A DNA stretch of 64,000 nucleotides from Amycolatopsis orientalis DSM 43388 (lineage in GTDB: Bacteria > Actinomycetota > Actinomycetes > Mycobacteriales > Pseudonocardiaceae). The position numbers and the translations under genes are program-made. This document shows positions 43,289 to 52,564 of this stretch, piece by piece. The stretch is from assembly GCF_000411975.1 (NCBI RefSeq), contig NZ_ASXG01000196.1, positions 124,001 to 188,000 on the forward strand, in the 5' to 3' direction. The notes beneath the pieces are model-generated. The model was given only the letters and a program-made list of their open reading frames with translations, searched no databases and was not told the origin of the DNA. Each line of letters starts with the position of its first letter. Position 1 is the first letter of the stretch.

Positions 43289-44971
43289 GTGACCGCATTC
43301 GACTGGGACGGGCGAGTGGTCCCGCATCCCGCCGATCGCGCGGAGCGCTACCTGGCGAGCGGCGAATGGAGCGAGACGCCGATCAGCGCGCGGCTGCACG
43401 AATCCGCGTCGGCGCACGCTGATCGCCTCGCGTTGATCACCGCCGAGGGGACGCTCACGTATCGGGAGCTCGACGAGCGCACCGACCGGATCGCCGCGGC
43501 GTTGTGCCGCCTAGGTCTGCGGCGGCTCGACCCAGTGCTGTTCCAGGCGACCAACCGGTTGGCGATCGTGCTGGCCTGGTACGGCTGTCTCAAGGCGGGC
43601 CTGGTGCCCGTCGCGACGCTGGCCCAGCACCGGATGCACGAGATCGGCCACATCAGCCGCAAGGTGGGCGCGAAGGCGCACTTGGTCGAAGCCGGGCTCG
43701 GGTTCGACCTGGTCGAGTTCGCCCGCCGCGCCGCCGACGGACACCCGACGCTCCGCACTGTCGTCACTGTCGGCGCACCGGCTTCCGGTGCCCACCGGAT
43801 CGAAGACCTCGGATCCGATATCGGCCCGGCCGAGGCGCGGGCGTTCGTGGAAAGCGTCGAAGCCGACACCGATCCGCAGGACGTCGCGGTCTTCCAATTG
43901 TCCGGCGGTACAACGGGAGTGCCGAAGGTGATCCCGCGGATCCACGCCGAATACTGGAACAACGCCCTCCTGTACGCGCGGGCGCTGGGATGGGACGCCG
44001 ATACCCGGCTCGCGCACCTCATTCCCGTCATCCACAACGCCGGCATCTCGTGCGCGCTGCACGCCGCCCACTCGGTAGGCGCGACGTTGATCCTGGCTAC
44101 CCCGGATCACGTCGCGGCGTTCGCGCTGATGGCCGAGCATCGCGTGACTGACGTGCTGATCGGGCACGGCCACTACCAAGCCCTGCGGTCAGCCGAATTC
44201 GAGCCAGTCCTGCGTACGCTCCGGCGCACGGTGCTGTCGGGAGCCAAGGTTCCGGCCGACCTGTTCAGCCGCGTCGACGACGGCGGCACGCACTGGGCGG
44301 GACAGATGTTCGGCATGTCCGAAGGCATGTTTCTCGTCACCCGGGCGGACGATCCGGAGCCCGTGCGGAGGACGACCGTCGGCACGCCGATCGCGCCGTC
44401 GGACGAAGTGCGGATCCTCGAACCGGGCACCGAGACCGAAGTCCCGGACGGTGCCGTCGGAGAACTCTGCTGCCGCGGTCCGTACACCATCCCGGGATAT
44501 TTCGACGCGCCCGAGCACAACGCGGCGGCGTTCACCTCGGACGGTTTCTACCGCACCGGGGACCTCGCCGCGATGCACGTCGCCGGCGGCAAACGGCACG
44601 TCTCGATCGAGGGCCGGATCAAGGACCTGATCAACCGCGGCGGGGAGAAGGTCAACGCCGAAGAGGTCGAAGGGCTCCTGATGAAGCACCAGGACGTCGC
44701 GGTCGCCTCGGTGGTCGCCGTGCCCGACGAGCGGCTGGGGGAGAAGGCCTGTGCGTTCCTGGTGTCCGAGACCGGCGCGATCCTGACGATCCCGCAGGTG
44801 CAGCAGCACATGGACGCGCTCGGCGTGGCCAAGTACAAGTGGCCTGAACGCCTGGTCTGGGTGCCGGAGCTGCCGAAGACCAATGTCGGGAAGATCGACA
44901 AGAAGCGCCTCCGCGCCGACGCGGCGGCACTGCTCGCGGCCGAATCGACCCCGCAAGGAGCCGAATCATGA
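43289..44971 (+). CDS. Aryl-acid AMP/CoA ligase (2,3-dihydroxybenzoate-AMP ligase-like)
   Basis: 560-residue ANL-superfamily enzyme. LSGGTTGVPK at 204-213 (P-loop-like A3), GRIKDLINRGGEKVNAEEVE (hinge A8) and the A10 lysine in TNVGKIDKKRL are intact. The N-terminal PHPADRAERYLASGEW block is that of DhbE/EntE/SdgA-type aryl-AMP ligases. Starts at GTG with GAGGAG. SdgA of Streptomyces activates salicylate as AMP ester; followed here by an SdgC-like flavoprotein, so an ortho-hydroxy or amino benzoate is likely. Confidence 0.87.
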   Translation: MTAFDWDGRVVPHPADRAERYLASGEWSETPISARLHESASAHADRLALITAEGTLTYRELDERTDRIAAALCRLGLRRLDPVLFQATNRLAIVLAWYGCLKAGLVPVATLAQHRMHEIGHISRKVGAKAHLVEAGLGFDLVEFARRAADGHPTLRTVVTVGAPASGAHRIEDLGSDIGPAEARAFVESVEADTDPQDVAVFQLSGGTTGVPKVIPRIHAEYWNNALLYARALGWDADTRLAHLIPVIHNAGISCALHAAHSVGATLILATPDHVAAFALMAEHRVTDVLIGHGHYQALRSAEFEPVLRTLRRTVLSGAKVPADLFSRVDDGGTHWAGQMFGMSEGMFLVTRADDPEPVRRTTVGTPIAPSDEVRILEPGTETEVPDGAVGELCCRGPYTIPGYFDAPEHNAAAFTSDGFYRTGDLAAMHVAGGKRHVSIEGRIKDLINRGGEKVNAEEVEGLLMKHQDVAVASVVAVPDERLGEKACAFLVSETGAILTIPQVQQHMDALGVAKYKWPERLVWVPELPKTNVGKIDKKRLRADAAALLAAESTPQGAES

Positions 44972-46497
44972 AGCTCGACACCATCGCCGTCTTGGGCGGC
45001 GGGCCGGGCGGGCTGTATGCCGCGCGGCTGCTGAAACGCAGCCATCCCGACGCCGCGGTGACGGTCTACGAACAAGGCGTGCCCGACAAGACCTTCGGAT
45101 TCGGGGTCGGCCTCGCGTCGCGGACCCAGCGGAACCTGCGGCTGGCAGACGAGGAATCGCTCGACGGCATCGTCGCCGCCGCGCACGGGCACGAAATGTC
45201 GATGCGCGTCGGCGAGAACGAGGTCCGGCTGGCCCACGGCGAGCTGCTCGCTATCGGGCGCGCGGCTCTGCTGTCAGTACTGCAAAAGCACGCCGAAGGC
45301 GCCGGGGTCGAATTGCGCTTCGGCGAGCGCCGGTCGGCGTCCGGCCTCGACGCCGACCTCGTCGTCGCTGCCGACGGGATCTCGAGCGCGACGCGGACCG
45401 AGCTGGCAGCGGAGTTCGGGCCGGAGATCGCCGAAGGCGAGGGCCTGTATCTGTGGTGCGGCACTGATTTCGCCTTGCCGAGGGCGATCTTCACCCCGGT
45501 CGCCACCGAGCACGGAACCTTCGTCGCGCACGCCTACCCGTATGCCCCCGATCGCAGCACCTTCCTGATCGAAACCGACGAGAAGACGTGGCGTCGAGCG
45601 GGATTCGACGTCTCGACCAGGGAAACGCCCAACGGGGAGAGCGATCAGTTCTCGCTGCGCTACCTCGAGGAGGCGTTCTCCGGGACATTGCAAGGAAACC
45701 GCCTGATCGGCAACCGCACCAAGTGGCTCCGGTTCCGGACGATCCGGTGCCGCAACTGGCACACGCGCAACACGGTGTTGCTCGGCGATGCCGCGCACAC
45801 CGCGCACTACTCGATCGGATCCGGGACGAAACTCGCCATGGAGGACGCGATCGCGCTCGACCGCGCGGTGCTCGCCTCCGGCGATCTCGGCGAGGCCCTC
45901 GGCAAGTACGAGGCGGAGCGGCGGCCCGCCGTCGAGCACCTGCAGGCCATCGCCGAGCGCTCGATGGCGTGGTGGGACTCGTTCCCGGACCGGTTGGCGA
46001 TGCCGGTGGAGCAGTTGATGATCGCTTACATGACCCGGGCCGGGAAAGTCACTGTCGACCGGTTCGCCGAGTCCGCGCCGCAGGTCGCCCGGCCCGGCTT
46101 GGCGGCGTTCGCCGGGGTTGCGATCGACGAGGTGCCGTCCCCGGCCTCGGTGCCCGAATGGATCCTCGACCAGCCCCTGGCCTCCGGCGCACACCGGTTT
46201 CCCCGTCGCATCGCTCCCGAGGAACTGCGGACCGCCGCCGGGACCGTGCCAGTCGAGATCTCGCTCCGGCCGTGGAGCCCCGAAACCGCCGACCTGATCG
46301 CCGGCCTGCCGCCCGCGACCGCGTACTGGCTGACCGGTCCCGACGACCGCGAAGCGACCCTCGACCGGCTAGACGTCGGGGAGCGCATCCGGCGAACTAC
46401 CGGTGCGCTGGTGGTCGCGGATGTGCCCGCCGGGCTCCGCACAGTCGCTGCCGGTGCGGTCGCCAGCGAGCGTGTCGATCTCGTCGCGTTCACCTGA
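44968..46497 (+). CDS. FAD-dependent monooxygenase, salicyloyl-CoA/anthraniloyl-CoA hydroxylase-like
   Basis: 509 residues. GGGPGG at 10-15 binds FAD, ADGISSATR is the DG motif and VLLGDAAHTAHYSIGSGTKLAMEDA the GD motif (cited in part). VTVYEQG...TFGFGVGL near residue 30-50 is special to the salicyloyl-CoA 5-hydroxylase (SdgC) and anthraniloyl-CoA monooxygenase group. It lacks the second Old-Yellow-Enzyme domain of the anthraniloyl-CoA enzyme; the last 130 residues match nothing I know. Overlaps the ligase stop by four bases. Confidence 0.85.
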   Translation: MKLDTIAVLGGGPGGLYAARLLKRSHPDAAVTVYEQGVPDKTFGFGVGLASRTQRNLRLADEESLDGIVAAAHGHEMSMRVGENEVRLAHGELLAIGRAALLSVLQKHAEGAGVELRFGERRSASGLDADLVVAADGISSATRTELAAEFGPEIAEGEGLYLWCGTDFALPRAIFTPVATEHGTFVAHAYPYAPDRSTFLIETDEKTWRRAGFDVSTRETPNGESDQFSLRYLEEAFSGTLQGNRLIGNRTKWLRFRTIRCRNWHTRNTVLLGDAAHTAHYSIGSGTKLAMEDAIALDRAVLASGDLGEALGKYEAERRPAVEHLQAIAERSMAWWDSFPDRLAMPVEQLMIAYMTRAGKVTVDRFAESAPQVARPGLAAFAGVAIDEVPSPASVPEWILDQPLASGAHRFPRRIAPEELRTAAGTVPVEISLRPWSPETADLIAGLPPATAYWLTGPDDREATLDRLDVGERIRRTTGALVVADVPAGLRTVAAGAVASERVDLVAFT

Positions 46498-46519
46498 TGA
46501 TGGACTAGCCTTGGCCGCT

Positions 46520-47281
46520 ATGACTTCCTCAGCCGCCGACCCGGCCGGCCCTGCGCCCAAGCGCCGGGGCCGGCCGAACGTGCGACGCGAACTCGTCGAA
46601 CGGCAGATCAAGGAGAACGCCGCCCGGCTGTTCGCCGAGCGCGGCGTCGCCGGCACGACGCTGCAGGACATCGCCGACGCGACCGGCTTGACCCGTCAGG
46701 CGGTCTACCACTACGTCGCGAGCAAGGACGACCTGTTCACCCAGCTGGTCAGCGAGATCGCCGACCAGCCCGCCCAGCTGCTCCACGAAATCAACGCCCG
46801 AGCCGACCTGAGCCCGGCCGCGAAGCTGCGGCGCATGGCGAGCTCGCTGGCGCTGAACCAGATGGCCAATCCCAACCGGTTCCGGCTCATGATCCGCTCG
46901 GAGTCCGACCTGCCGGAGCATCTCGCGAGGTCCTACCGCGCGAGCCGCCGCCGCGTGCTCAAAGAACTCGTCGAGGTGATCGACAGCGGCATCGCCGACG
47001 GAACATTCCGGACCGTGAACGCCCGCACCGCAGCACTGGGCATCATCGGCATGCTCAACTGGATCGCCTGGTGGCACCAAGACGGCGACGACGAACAGGA
47101 CACCGCCGGCCAGCTCTCCGAAATGGCCGTGCGCACCGTCCAGAGCGACAACCTCGCCCCGGAATCCCCGACAGTCGAACGCATCCTCGCGAATGTCCGC
47201 CGCGAACTCGACATGGTCGAGCACTTGGCACGTCCGGACGACGGCAGCTCAGGCGACCGGATACCCGACAGCCCTCAGTGA
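46520..47281 (+). CDS. TetR family transcriptional regulator
   Basis: 253 residues. HTH: ENAARLFAERGVAGTTLQDIADATGLTRQAVYHYV (parts), then a TetR_C domain with WIAWWHQ. It follows the monooxygenase gene by 22 bases and so is co-transcribed with the aromatic operon; the dyads at 38664-38762 are its likely targets. Related KstR2/PaaR-type regulators sense acyl-CoA esters, in keeping with the ligase (inference). Confidence 0.88.
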   Translation: MTSSAADPAGPAPKRRGRPNVRRELVERQIKENAARLFAERGVAGTTLQDIADATGLTRQAVYHYVASKDDLFTQLVSEIADQPAQLLHEINARADLSPAAKLRRMASSLALNQMANPNRFRLMIRSESDLPEHLARSYRASRRRVLKELVEVIDSGIADGTFRTVNARTAALGIIGMLNWIAWWHQDGDDEQDTAGQLSEMAVRTVQSDNLAPESPTVERILANVRRELDMVEHLARPDDGSSGDRIPDSPQ

Positions 47282-47485
47282 GCCGGCATTCCGGACGGCG
47301 AGTGTGGTGGCCTTCTCGGCATCGTTCATGGTGAAGCGGTGCGTGATGACGGGAGACACCCGCACGTGACCTGACGCGCTGAGGCGCGGGGCGTCGGGAT
47401 AGGTGTTGGCGCACCGGAAGATTCCGGTGATGGTCAGTTCACGAGTCTGTACGTGGCGGGTTCCTCGCCCGATCAGGTCGGCCAC
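47249..47485 (-). pseudogene. C-terminal fragment of a zinc-type alcohol/polyol dehydrogenase
   Basis: 78 residues reading ELTITGIFRCANTYPDAPRLSASGHVRVSPVITHRF, the ordinary C-terminus of sorbitol/xylitol-type dehydrogenases (parts quoted: GIFRCANTYPDA, PVITHRF). The zinc and NAD domains are missing; upstream DNA has no matching frame. Its 3' end overlaps the converging TetR gene. Truncated and presumably inactive. Confidence 0.7.
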
Positions 47486-47676
47486 CCATGGAACGCCGGG
47501 CGACGTTTGGCAGGACCAGTATCAGGCGTCCGCTCGTCCTTGACGATTGGTACCGGGGCGAGGGCAGCCAGTCACGAGGTTCGTCCCGGGTCCTCAACCG
47601 GCGACGGCCGCCGCCGGAGCGCTGGTGTCCTGGAATCCGTAGAGGGCGGCGGGATATTGTGCACCAGCAGAGCATG
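47486..47676. other. Stretch left by the truncated dehydrogenase
   Basis: No gene supported. Frames here have no family match; this is where the N-terminal half of the dehydrogenase would be expected if the gene were whole. Confidence 0.4.
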
Positions 47677-47715
47677 CCGAAGGCCCGTGCCGGGGATGGC
47701 GGCACGGGCCTTCGG
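47677..47715 (-). terminator. Strong hairpin terminator after betA
   Basis: Perfect 15-base stem (47677-47691 with 47701-47715) and a nine-base loop, nine bases beyond the betA stop. No T tract, as usual in high-GC actinomycetes. The symmetry also allows termination of transcripts coming from the left. Confidence 0.85.
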
Positions 47716-47724
47716 CTTCCGGAT

Positions 47725-49392
47725 CTACTTCGCGGCCTTGTCCCCGTGCCGGTAGAACGGCAGCTTGATCGGAGCCAGCGGGGTGTTGCCGAGGATCAGG
47801 TCGGCGGCTTTCTCGGCGGTCATCATCACCGGGGCGTAGATGTTCCCGTTGGTGATGTAGGGCATGACCGAAGCGTCGACCACCCGCAGGCCTTCGGTGC
47901 CGTGCACCCGCATCGTCTGCGGGTCGACCACGGACTTCTCGTCCACGCCCATCTTGGCCGTGCACGACGGGTGCAGGGCGGTTTCGGCGTCTTTGGCCAC
48001 CCAGTCCAAGATCTCCTCGTCGGTCTCGACCGACGGACCGGGGGAGATCTCCCCGCCGTTGTACGGATCCAGCGCGGGCTGGTTGAGGATCTTCCGGGCC
48101 ACCCGCACGGCCTCGACCCATTCGCGCCGGTCGTTTTCCGTGGACAGGTAGTTGAACTTGATCGCCGGGTGCTGTCGCGGATCGGTGGAGGTGATCTTCA
48201 CCGAGCCGCGGGTGTCGGCGTACATCGGTCCGACGTGCACCTGGTAGCCGTGCCCTTCGGTGGGCGCCGAACCGTCGTAGCGGATCGCCACGGGCAGGAA
48301 GTGGAACATCAGGTTCGGGTACGCCACTTCGTCGTTCGAGCGGACGAAGCCGCCGCCCTCGAAGTGGTTGGTCGCCGCCGGACCGGACCGCAGGAACAGC
48401 CATTGCGCGCCGATGTAGGGCCGCTTCCACTTGGCCAGCGACGGCTGCATCGACACCGGCTGCTTGCAGGAGTACTGGATGTACACCTCCAGGTGGTCCT
48501 GCAGGTTCTCGCCGACGCCGGGCAGGTCCCGCACGACGTCGATGCCGAGTTTTTCCAGCTCCGCGGCGTTGCCGACGCCGGAGAGCTGCAGCAGCTGCGG
48601 CGTGTTGATCGCGCCGCCGCACAGGATGATCTCCTTGCCGTACACCTCGCCCGGCACGCCGCGGCCCTGCGCGTACTCGACGCCGATCGCGCGGTTGCCG
48701 TCGAAGAGGATCTGCGACACGAACGCGTGCGTCTTCACCGTGAGGTTGGGCCGGTTCTCCACCGGGTGCAGGTAAGCGCGCGCGGCGGACAGCCTCCGTC
48801 CTTTTCGGACGTTGCGGTCGAAGGGCGCGAAGCCTTCCTGCCGGTAGCCGTTGACGTCGTCGGTGCGCGGGTAGCCGGCTTGCTCGGCCGCGTCGAAGAA
48901 GGCGGAGAACAACGGGTTAGTCGCCGGTCCGCGTTCCAGCTCCAGCGGGCCGTCGTGTCCGCGCCACTTCCCGTCCGGCGGGTCGGCGAGGCAGTTTTCC
49001 ATGCGCTGGAAGTACGGCAGGCAGTGCGCGTAGTCCCAAGAGGACATTCCGGGGTCGGCGGCCCAGCGTTCGTAGTCCATCGGATTGCCGCGCTGGAAGA
49101 TCATCCCGTTGATGCTGGAGGATCCGCCGAGCACCTTGCCGCGCGCGTGGTAGACGCGGCGGCGGTTCAGGTGCGGCTCGGGTTCGCTGCGGTAGCCCCA
49201 GTCGTAGAACTTCGACCCGATCGGGAACGTCAGCGCGGCCGGCATGTGGATGAAGACGTCCCACCGGTAGTCCGCCCGCCCGGCCTCCAGGACCAGCACC
49301 TTATTGCCGGGGTCGGCGGAGAGCCGGTTCGCGAGCGCGCAGCCCGCCGAGCCGCCGCCGACGATGACGAAATCGTAGGTTTCGGAACTCAT
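47725..49392 (-). CDS. betA: GMC oxidoreductase, choline dehydrogenase
   Basis: 555 residues. FAD motif VGGGSAGCALA (GxGxxG near 11-16), HARGKVLGGSSSINGM, the CGGAINTPQLLQLSG signature and the C-terminal catalytic His region (ALHPSCTAKMG, then NGNIYAPVMMTAEKAAD) are complete. It oxidises choline to betaine aldehyde at the membrane. Neighbouring betB, permease and betI-like genes fit. Another alcohol substrate cannot be excluded. Confidence 0.87.
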   Translation of the reverse strand: MSSETYDFVIVGGGSAGCALANRLSADPGNKVLVLEAGRADYRWDVFIHMPAALTFPIGSKFYDWGYRSEPEPHLNRRRVYHARGKVLGGSSSINGMIFQRGNPMDYERWAADPGMSSWDYAHCLPYFQRMENCLADPPDGKWRGHDGPLELERGPATNPLFSAFFDAAEQAGYPRTDDVNGYRQEGFAPFDRNVRKGRRLSAARAYLHPVENRPNLTVKTHAFVSQILFDGNRAIGVEYAQGRGVPGEVYGKEIILCGGAINTPQLLQLSGVGNAAELEKLGIDVVRDLPGVGENLQDHLEVYIQYSCKQPVSMQPSLAKWKRPYIGAQWLFLRSGPAATNHFEGGGFVRSNDEVAYPNLMFHFLPVAIRYDGSAPTEGHGYQVHVGPMYADTRGSVKITSTDPRQHPAIKFNYLSTENDRREWVEAVRVARKILNQPALDPYNGGEISPGPSVETDEEILDWVAKDAETALHPSCTAKMGVDEKSVVDPQTMRVHGTEGLRVVDASVMPYITNGNIYAPVMMTAEKAADLILGNTPLAPIKLPFYRHGDKAAK

Positions 49393-49401
49393 GCGTCCTC
49401 C

Positions 49402-50970
49402 TCAGCCGGGCAGCGTGTCCGGGGTGTCTGCGGGCAGGTGTTCGGGGCTGGTGTGCGCGGAGCCCCAGGTGCGGCGCCGGGCGTAGAGCATGATCGCGCC
49501 GATGACGACGATCAGTCCGGTGACGATCACCGCGCCCCACTGGAAGTACCAGTGGTCGCTGCCGTAGACCTCGGGCCGGGGCCAGATGAGGTTGACGGTC
49601 ATCGCGGCGCCGTAGAGCACCGCGACGAGGTTCACCAAGGTGCCCCAGCGGCCGAGCTTGAAGTACGGGCCGTGGTCCGGCGTCGGCCAGTGTCCGCGCA
49701 GGCGGCGCAGCAGCATCGGGCCGGTGACCATCAGGTACGGGATGTAGAACAGGACGATCGCGGTCGAGGTGAGGATGAAGAACGCCCGCTGGTTGCCCAG
49801 ATTGATCAGCAGCACCACGACCGTGAGGCCGCCGGTGAGCAGCGCGGGCAGTACCGGCGTCTTCGACCGCGGCGACACCTTCGCCATCGCGCGGCTGAAC
49901 GGCAGGCGGCCGTCGCGGGCCATCGCCCAGCTCATCCGGATCGCCGCGGTCTGCACGGCCAGGCAGCACACGGTGATCGCGATCGCCGAGCAGATCAGGA
50001 AAGCGTCGCCGAGCCCTTCGCCGAGGGTGCTCTTCAGCAGGTACGGCATGCCCGAGGTGGTCAGCTCCTGTGCGTTCAGGTTGCCGACCGCCATCATGCC
50101 GAACAGCATGATCAGCCCGCCGACGAGGAACGCCGCGGTGAGCGCCCGCAGGATCGCCCGGGGCGCGTGCCGCCGCGGCTGGGTCGTTTCCTCGGCCAGC
50201 GACCCCGCGGTGTCGAAGCCGTAGAAAACGTACGCGCTCATGAGGGACGCCACGAGGAATGCCCCGAAGTAGCCCCACGAATGGCCACTCTCGGTGCCGT
50301 GCGTGTCGAAGACGAGGCCGGGGCCGCGCTTGAGGTGGACGACTAGGGCGACCACGAGCAGCAGGCTCGCGCCGAGTTCCACCGCGACCCCGAAGTTGTT
50401 GATCTTCGCCATCAGCTTGACGCCGATGATGTTCACGATGGTGGCGAACACGACCAGCACCAGCGCCAGGATGATCGCGTTCTCCGCGCCGCCCGGCGTC
50501 GAGGTCTGGCCGGCGTCGGAGTCGCTGCCGACGATCTCGAACGCGGTCGTGACCTGCGGCAGGATGATCTGGTAGGCCACCGCGACCGCGGCCGCGGTGA
50601 CGATCGCGCCGATGATCATGATCCAGCCGGCCAGCCACGAGGTCGCGGGTTTCGCGATCTGCTTGGCCCACTGGTACACCGAGCCGGCGAGCGGGAACTG
50701 CCCCGCCAGTTCGGCGAAGCACAGGGCGACGGCGAGCTGGCCGAGGAAGACCAGCGGCCAGGTCCAGATGAAGGCCGGGCCCCCGGAGGCGAAGCCGAAG
50801 AAGAACAGCTGGAACACGCCGGTCAGGATGGAGATGTAACTGAATCCGGCGGCGAAGCTGGAGAACGAGCCGAGCGAGCGCTCGAGTTCCTGGCGGTAGC
50901 CGAACTTGGCGAGCTCGGTGCTGTCGTCGGCGGCGGGCCCCCCGCCCGCCGGTTGGGAGTCCATGGTCAT
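49402..50970 (-). CDS. APC-family amino acid/choline permease
   Basis: 522 residues, about twelve membrane segments. FGYRQELERSLGSFSSFAAGFSYISI is the start of the GabP/UctE-like amino-acid-choline (ACT) branch (motif parts), with SGGPAFIWTWP and YGFDTAGSLAEET. Probably imports choline or ethanolamine-type amine for BetA/BetB. Met at 50970 chosen; 50964 also possible. Lies nine bases upstream of betA in the same direction. Confidence 0.88.
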   Translation of the reverse strand: MTMDSQPAGGGPAADDSTELAKFGYRQELERSLGSFSSFAAGFSYISILTGVFQLFFFGFASGGPAFIWTWPLVFLGQLAVALCFAELAGQFPLAGSVYQWAKQIAKPATSWLAGWIMIIGAIVTAAAVAVAYQIILPQVTTAFEIVGSDSDAGQTSTPGGAENAIILALVLVVFATIVNIIGVKLMAKINNFGVAVELGASLLLVVALVVHLKRGPGLVFDTHGTESGHSWGYFGAFLVASLMSAYVFYGFDTAGSLAEETTQPRRHAPRAILRALTAAFLVGGLIMLFGMMAVGNLNAQELTTSGMPYLLKSTLGEGLGDAFLICSAIAITVCCLAVQTAAIRMSWAMARDGRLPFSRAMAKVSPRSKTPVLPALLTGGLTVVVLLINLGNQRAFFILTSTAIVLFYIPYLMVTGPMLLRRLRGHWPTPDHGPYFKLGRWGTLVNLVAVLYGAAMTVNLIWPRPEVYGSDHWYFQWGAVIVTGLIVVIGAIMLYARRRTWGSAHTSPEHLPADTPDTLPG

Positions 50971-51005
50971 CGGGTGCGTCCTCACGTGGTGGGGGACAAG
51001 GGAAA

Positions 51006-52472
51006 TCAGCCCTTGAACCAGTGCTGCGGAGCGGGATCGATGTTCTGGTAGACGTGTTTGCTTTCCTGGTACTCCGCGAGCCCGGACGGTCCGAGTTCGC
51101 GGCCGATGCCGGACCGGCCGAATCCGCCCCATTCCGCCTGCGGCAGGTAGGGGTGGTAATCGTTGATCCACACGGTGCCGTGGCGCAGGGCCGCGGCGAC
51201 TCGCTGGGCGCGGGACGCGTCCGACGTCCACACGGCACCCGCGAGCCCGTATTCGGTGTCGTTGGCCAACGCGATCGCGTCGGCCTCGTCGGCGAACCGC
51301 TCGACGGTGACGACCGGGCCGAAGACCTCTTCCCGGACGATCGCCATGTTCCTGGTGCAGCCGGCAAACACGGTCGGCCGCAGGAAGAACCCGTTGCGCA
51401 GCGCGGGTTCCTCAGGGCGCCGTCCGCCGGCGCACAGGGTGGCGCCCGCTTCGACGGCGCCGCGGATGTACGCCTCGACCTTCTCCCGGTGCCGGGCCGA
51501 GACGAGCGGACCGGTTTCGGTGGCCGGGTCGAGGCCGTCGCCGACCCGGATCCGGTCGGCGCGCGCGGCGAGATCCGCGACGAACCGGTCGTGGATGCCG
51601 TCCTGGACGATGAGCCGCGCGCCCGCTGAACACACCTGTCCGGAATGGACGAACGCGGCGGTCAGCGCGTAGTCGAGCGCGGTTTCGTAGTCGGCGTCGG
51701 CGAAAACCACGTTCGGGTTCTTGCCGCCCAGCTCCAGAGCGACGCGCCGGACGCCCTTCGCGGCCGCGGTCATGATCTTCTCGCCGGTGGCGTAGCCGCC
51801 GGTGAACGAAACGAGGTCGACCCCTGGGTGCTCGACCATCGCCGCCCCGACCTGGCCGTCGCCGAGCAGCAGGTTCACCACGCCGTCCGGCACGCCCGCC
51901 TCGGCCAGGAGCGCGACCAGCTTGATGGTGGTCAGCGGGGTGACCTCGCTCGGCTTGAGCACCGCGGTGTTGCCCGCGGCCAGCGCGGGCGCGATCTTCC
52001 AGGACATTTGGAGCAGCGGATAGTTCCACGGCGCGATCAACGCGCACACGCCGACCGGTTCGTGCACGATCCGGCTGACCACGGTCGCGCTGCCGGCGTC
52101 GACCATCCGGCCGGCGTCCTTGTCGGCGAGATCGGCGTAGTACCGGAACACGTTCGTCACGTCGTCGACGTCGATGCGGCCTTCGCCCAGCGTCTTGCCG
52201 GTGTCGAGGCATTCGGTGCGGGCAAGCTCCTCACGGTCGCGGACCAGCAGATCCGCCGTTTTGCGCAGGAGCCGGCCGCGTTCGGCCGCCGTCGTGCGAC
52301 GCCACGGGCCGTCGTCGAACGCCCGTCTCGCGGCTTCGACCGCGGCGCCGACCTCCTCGGGCCCGGCTTCGGCGACGGTGGCGAGAACCTCGCCGGTGGC
52401 GGGATTCAGCACCTCGGAGCGGGTCCCGGCGGAGGCGTCCAGCCAGATTCCGTCGATGTACAGGTCTTTCAT
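51006..52472 (-). CDS. betB: Aldehyde dehydrogenase, betaine-aldehyde dehydrogenase-like
   Basis: 488 residues. Catalytic Cys281 (GQVCSAG) and Glu247 (LELGGKN), cofactor motif FTGGYATG, substrate-class block WNYPLLQ. Acts on betaine aldehyde to give glycine betaine, an osmoprotectant. The N-terminal MKDLYIDG...R..VLNPATGE is typical of BetB. First gene of the operon that runs to betA; divergent from the betI-like gene with 92 bases holding a perfect operator. Confidence 0.87.
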   Translation of the reverse strand: MKDLYIDGIWLDASAGTRSEVLNPATGEVLATVAEAGPEEVGAAVEAARRAFDDGPWRRTTAAERGRLLRKTADLLVRDREELARTECLDTGKTLGEGRIDVDDVTNVFRYYADLADKDAGRMVDAGSATVVSRIVHEPVGVCALIAPWNYPLLQMSWKIAPALAAGNTAVLKPSEVTPLTTIKLVALLAEAGVPDGVVNLLLGDGQVGAAMVEHPGVDLVSFTGGYATGEKIMTAAAKGVRRVALELGGKNPNVVFADADYETALDYALTAAFVHSGQVCSAGARLIVQDGIHDRFVADLAARADRIRVGDGLDPATETGPLVSARHREKVEAYIRGAVEAGATLCAGGRRPEEPALRNGFFLRPTVFAGCTRNMAIVREEVFGPVVTVERFADEADAIALANDTEYGLAGAVWTSDASRAQRVAAALRHGTVWINDYHPYLPQAEWGGFGRSGIGRELGPSGLAEYQESKHVYQNIDPAPQHWFKG

Positions 52473-52516
52473 GCGGCCCCTTCCCGAAGAGGTAGTGGCG
52501 GCTGCGCGTGAAGAGT

Positions 52517-52532
52517 GCGTACATTTGTACGC
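52517..52532. promoter_or_regulatory. Operator of the betI-like regulator
   Basis: GCGTACATTTGTACGC: perfect 7-base arms around TT, in the middle of the divergent betB/betI gap. A weaker half-copy (GTGTACGGATGTCCAC) begins at 52537. Expected to be bound by the TetR-type regulator and released by choline or betaine aldehyde. Confidence 0.75.
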
Positions 52533-52564
52533 GAAGTGTGTACGGATGTCCACAAGGAGATTCG

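Noticed and set aside
47488..50346. 952-residue plus-strand frame over betA and the permease
   Set aside because: Shadow of betA and the APC permease; no recognisable motif.
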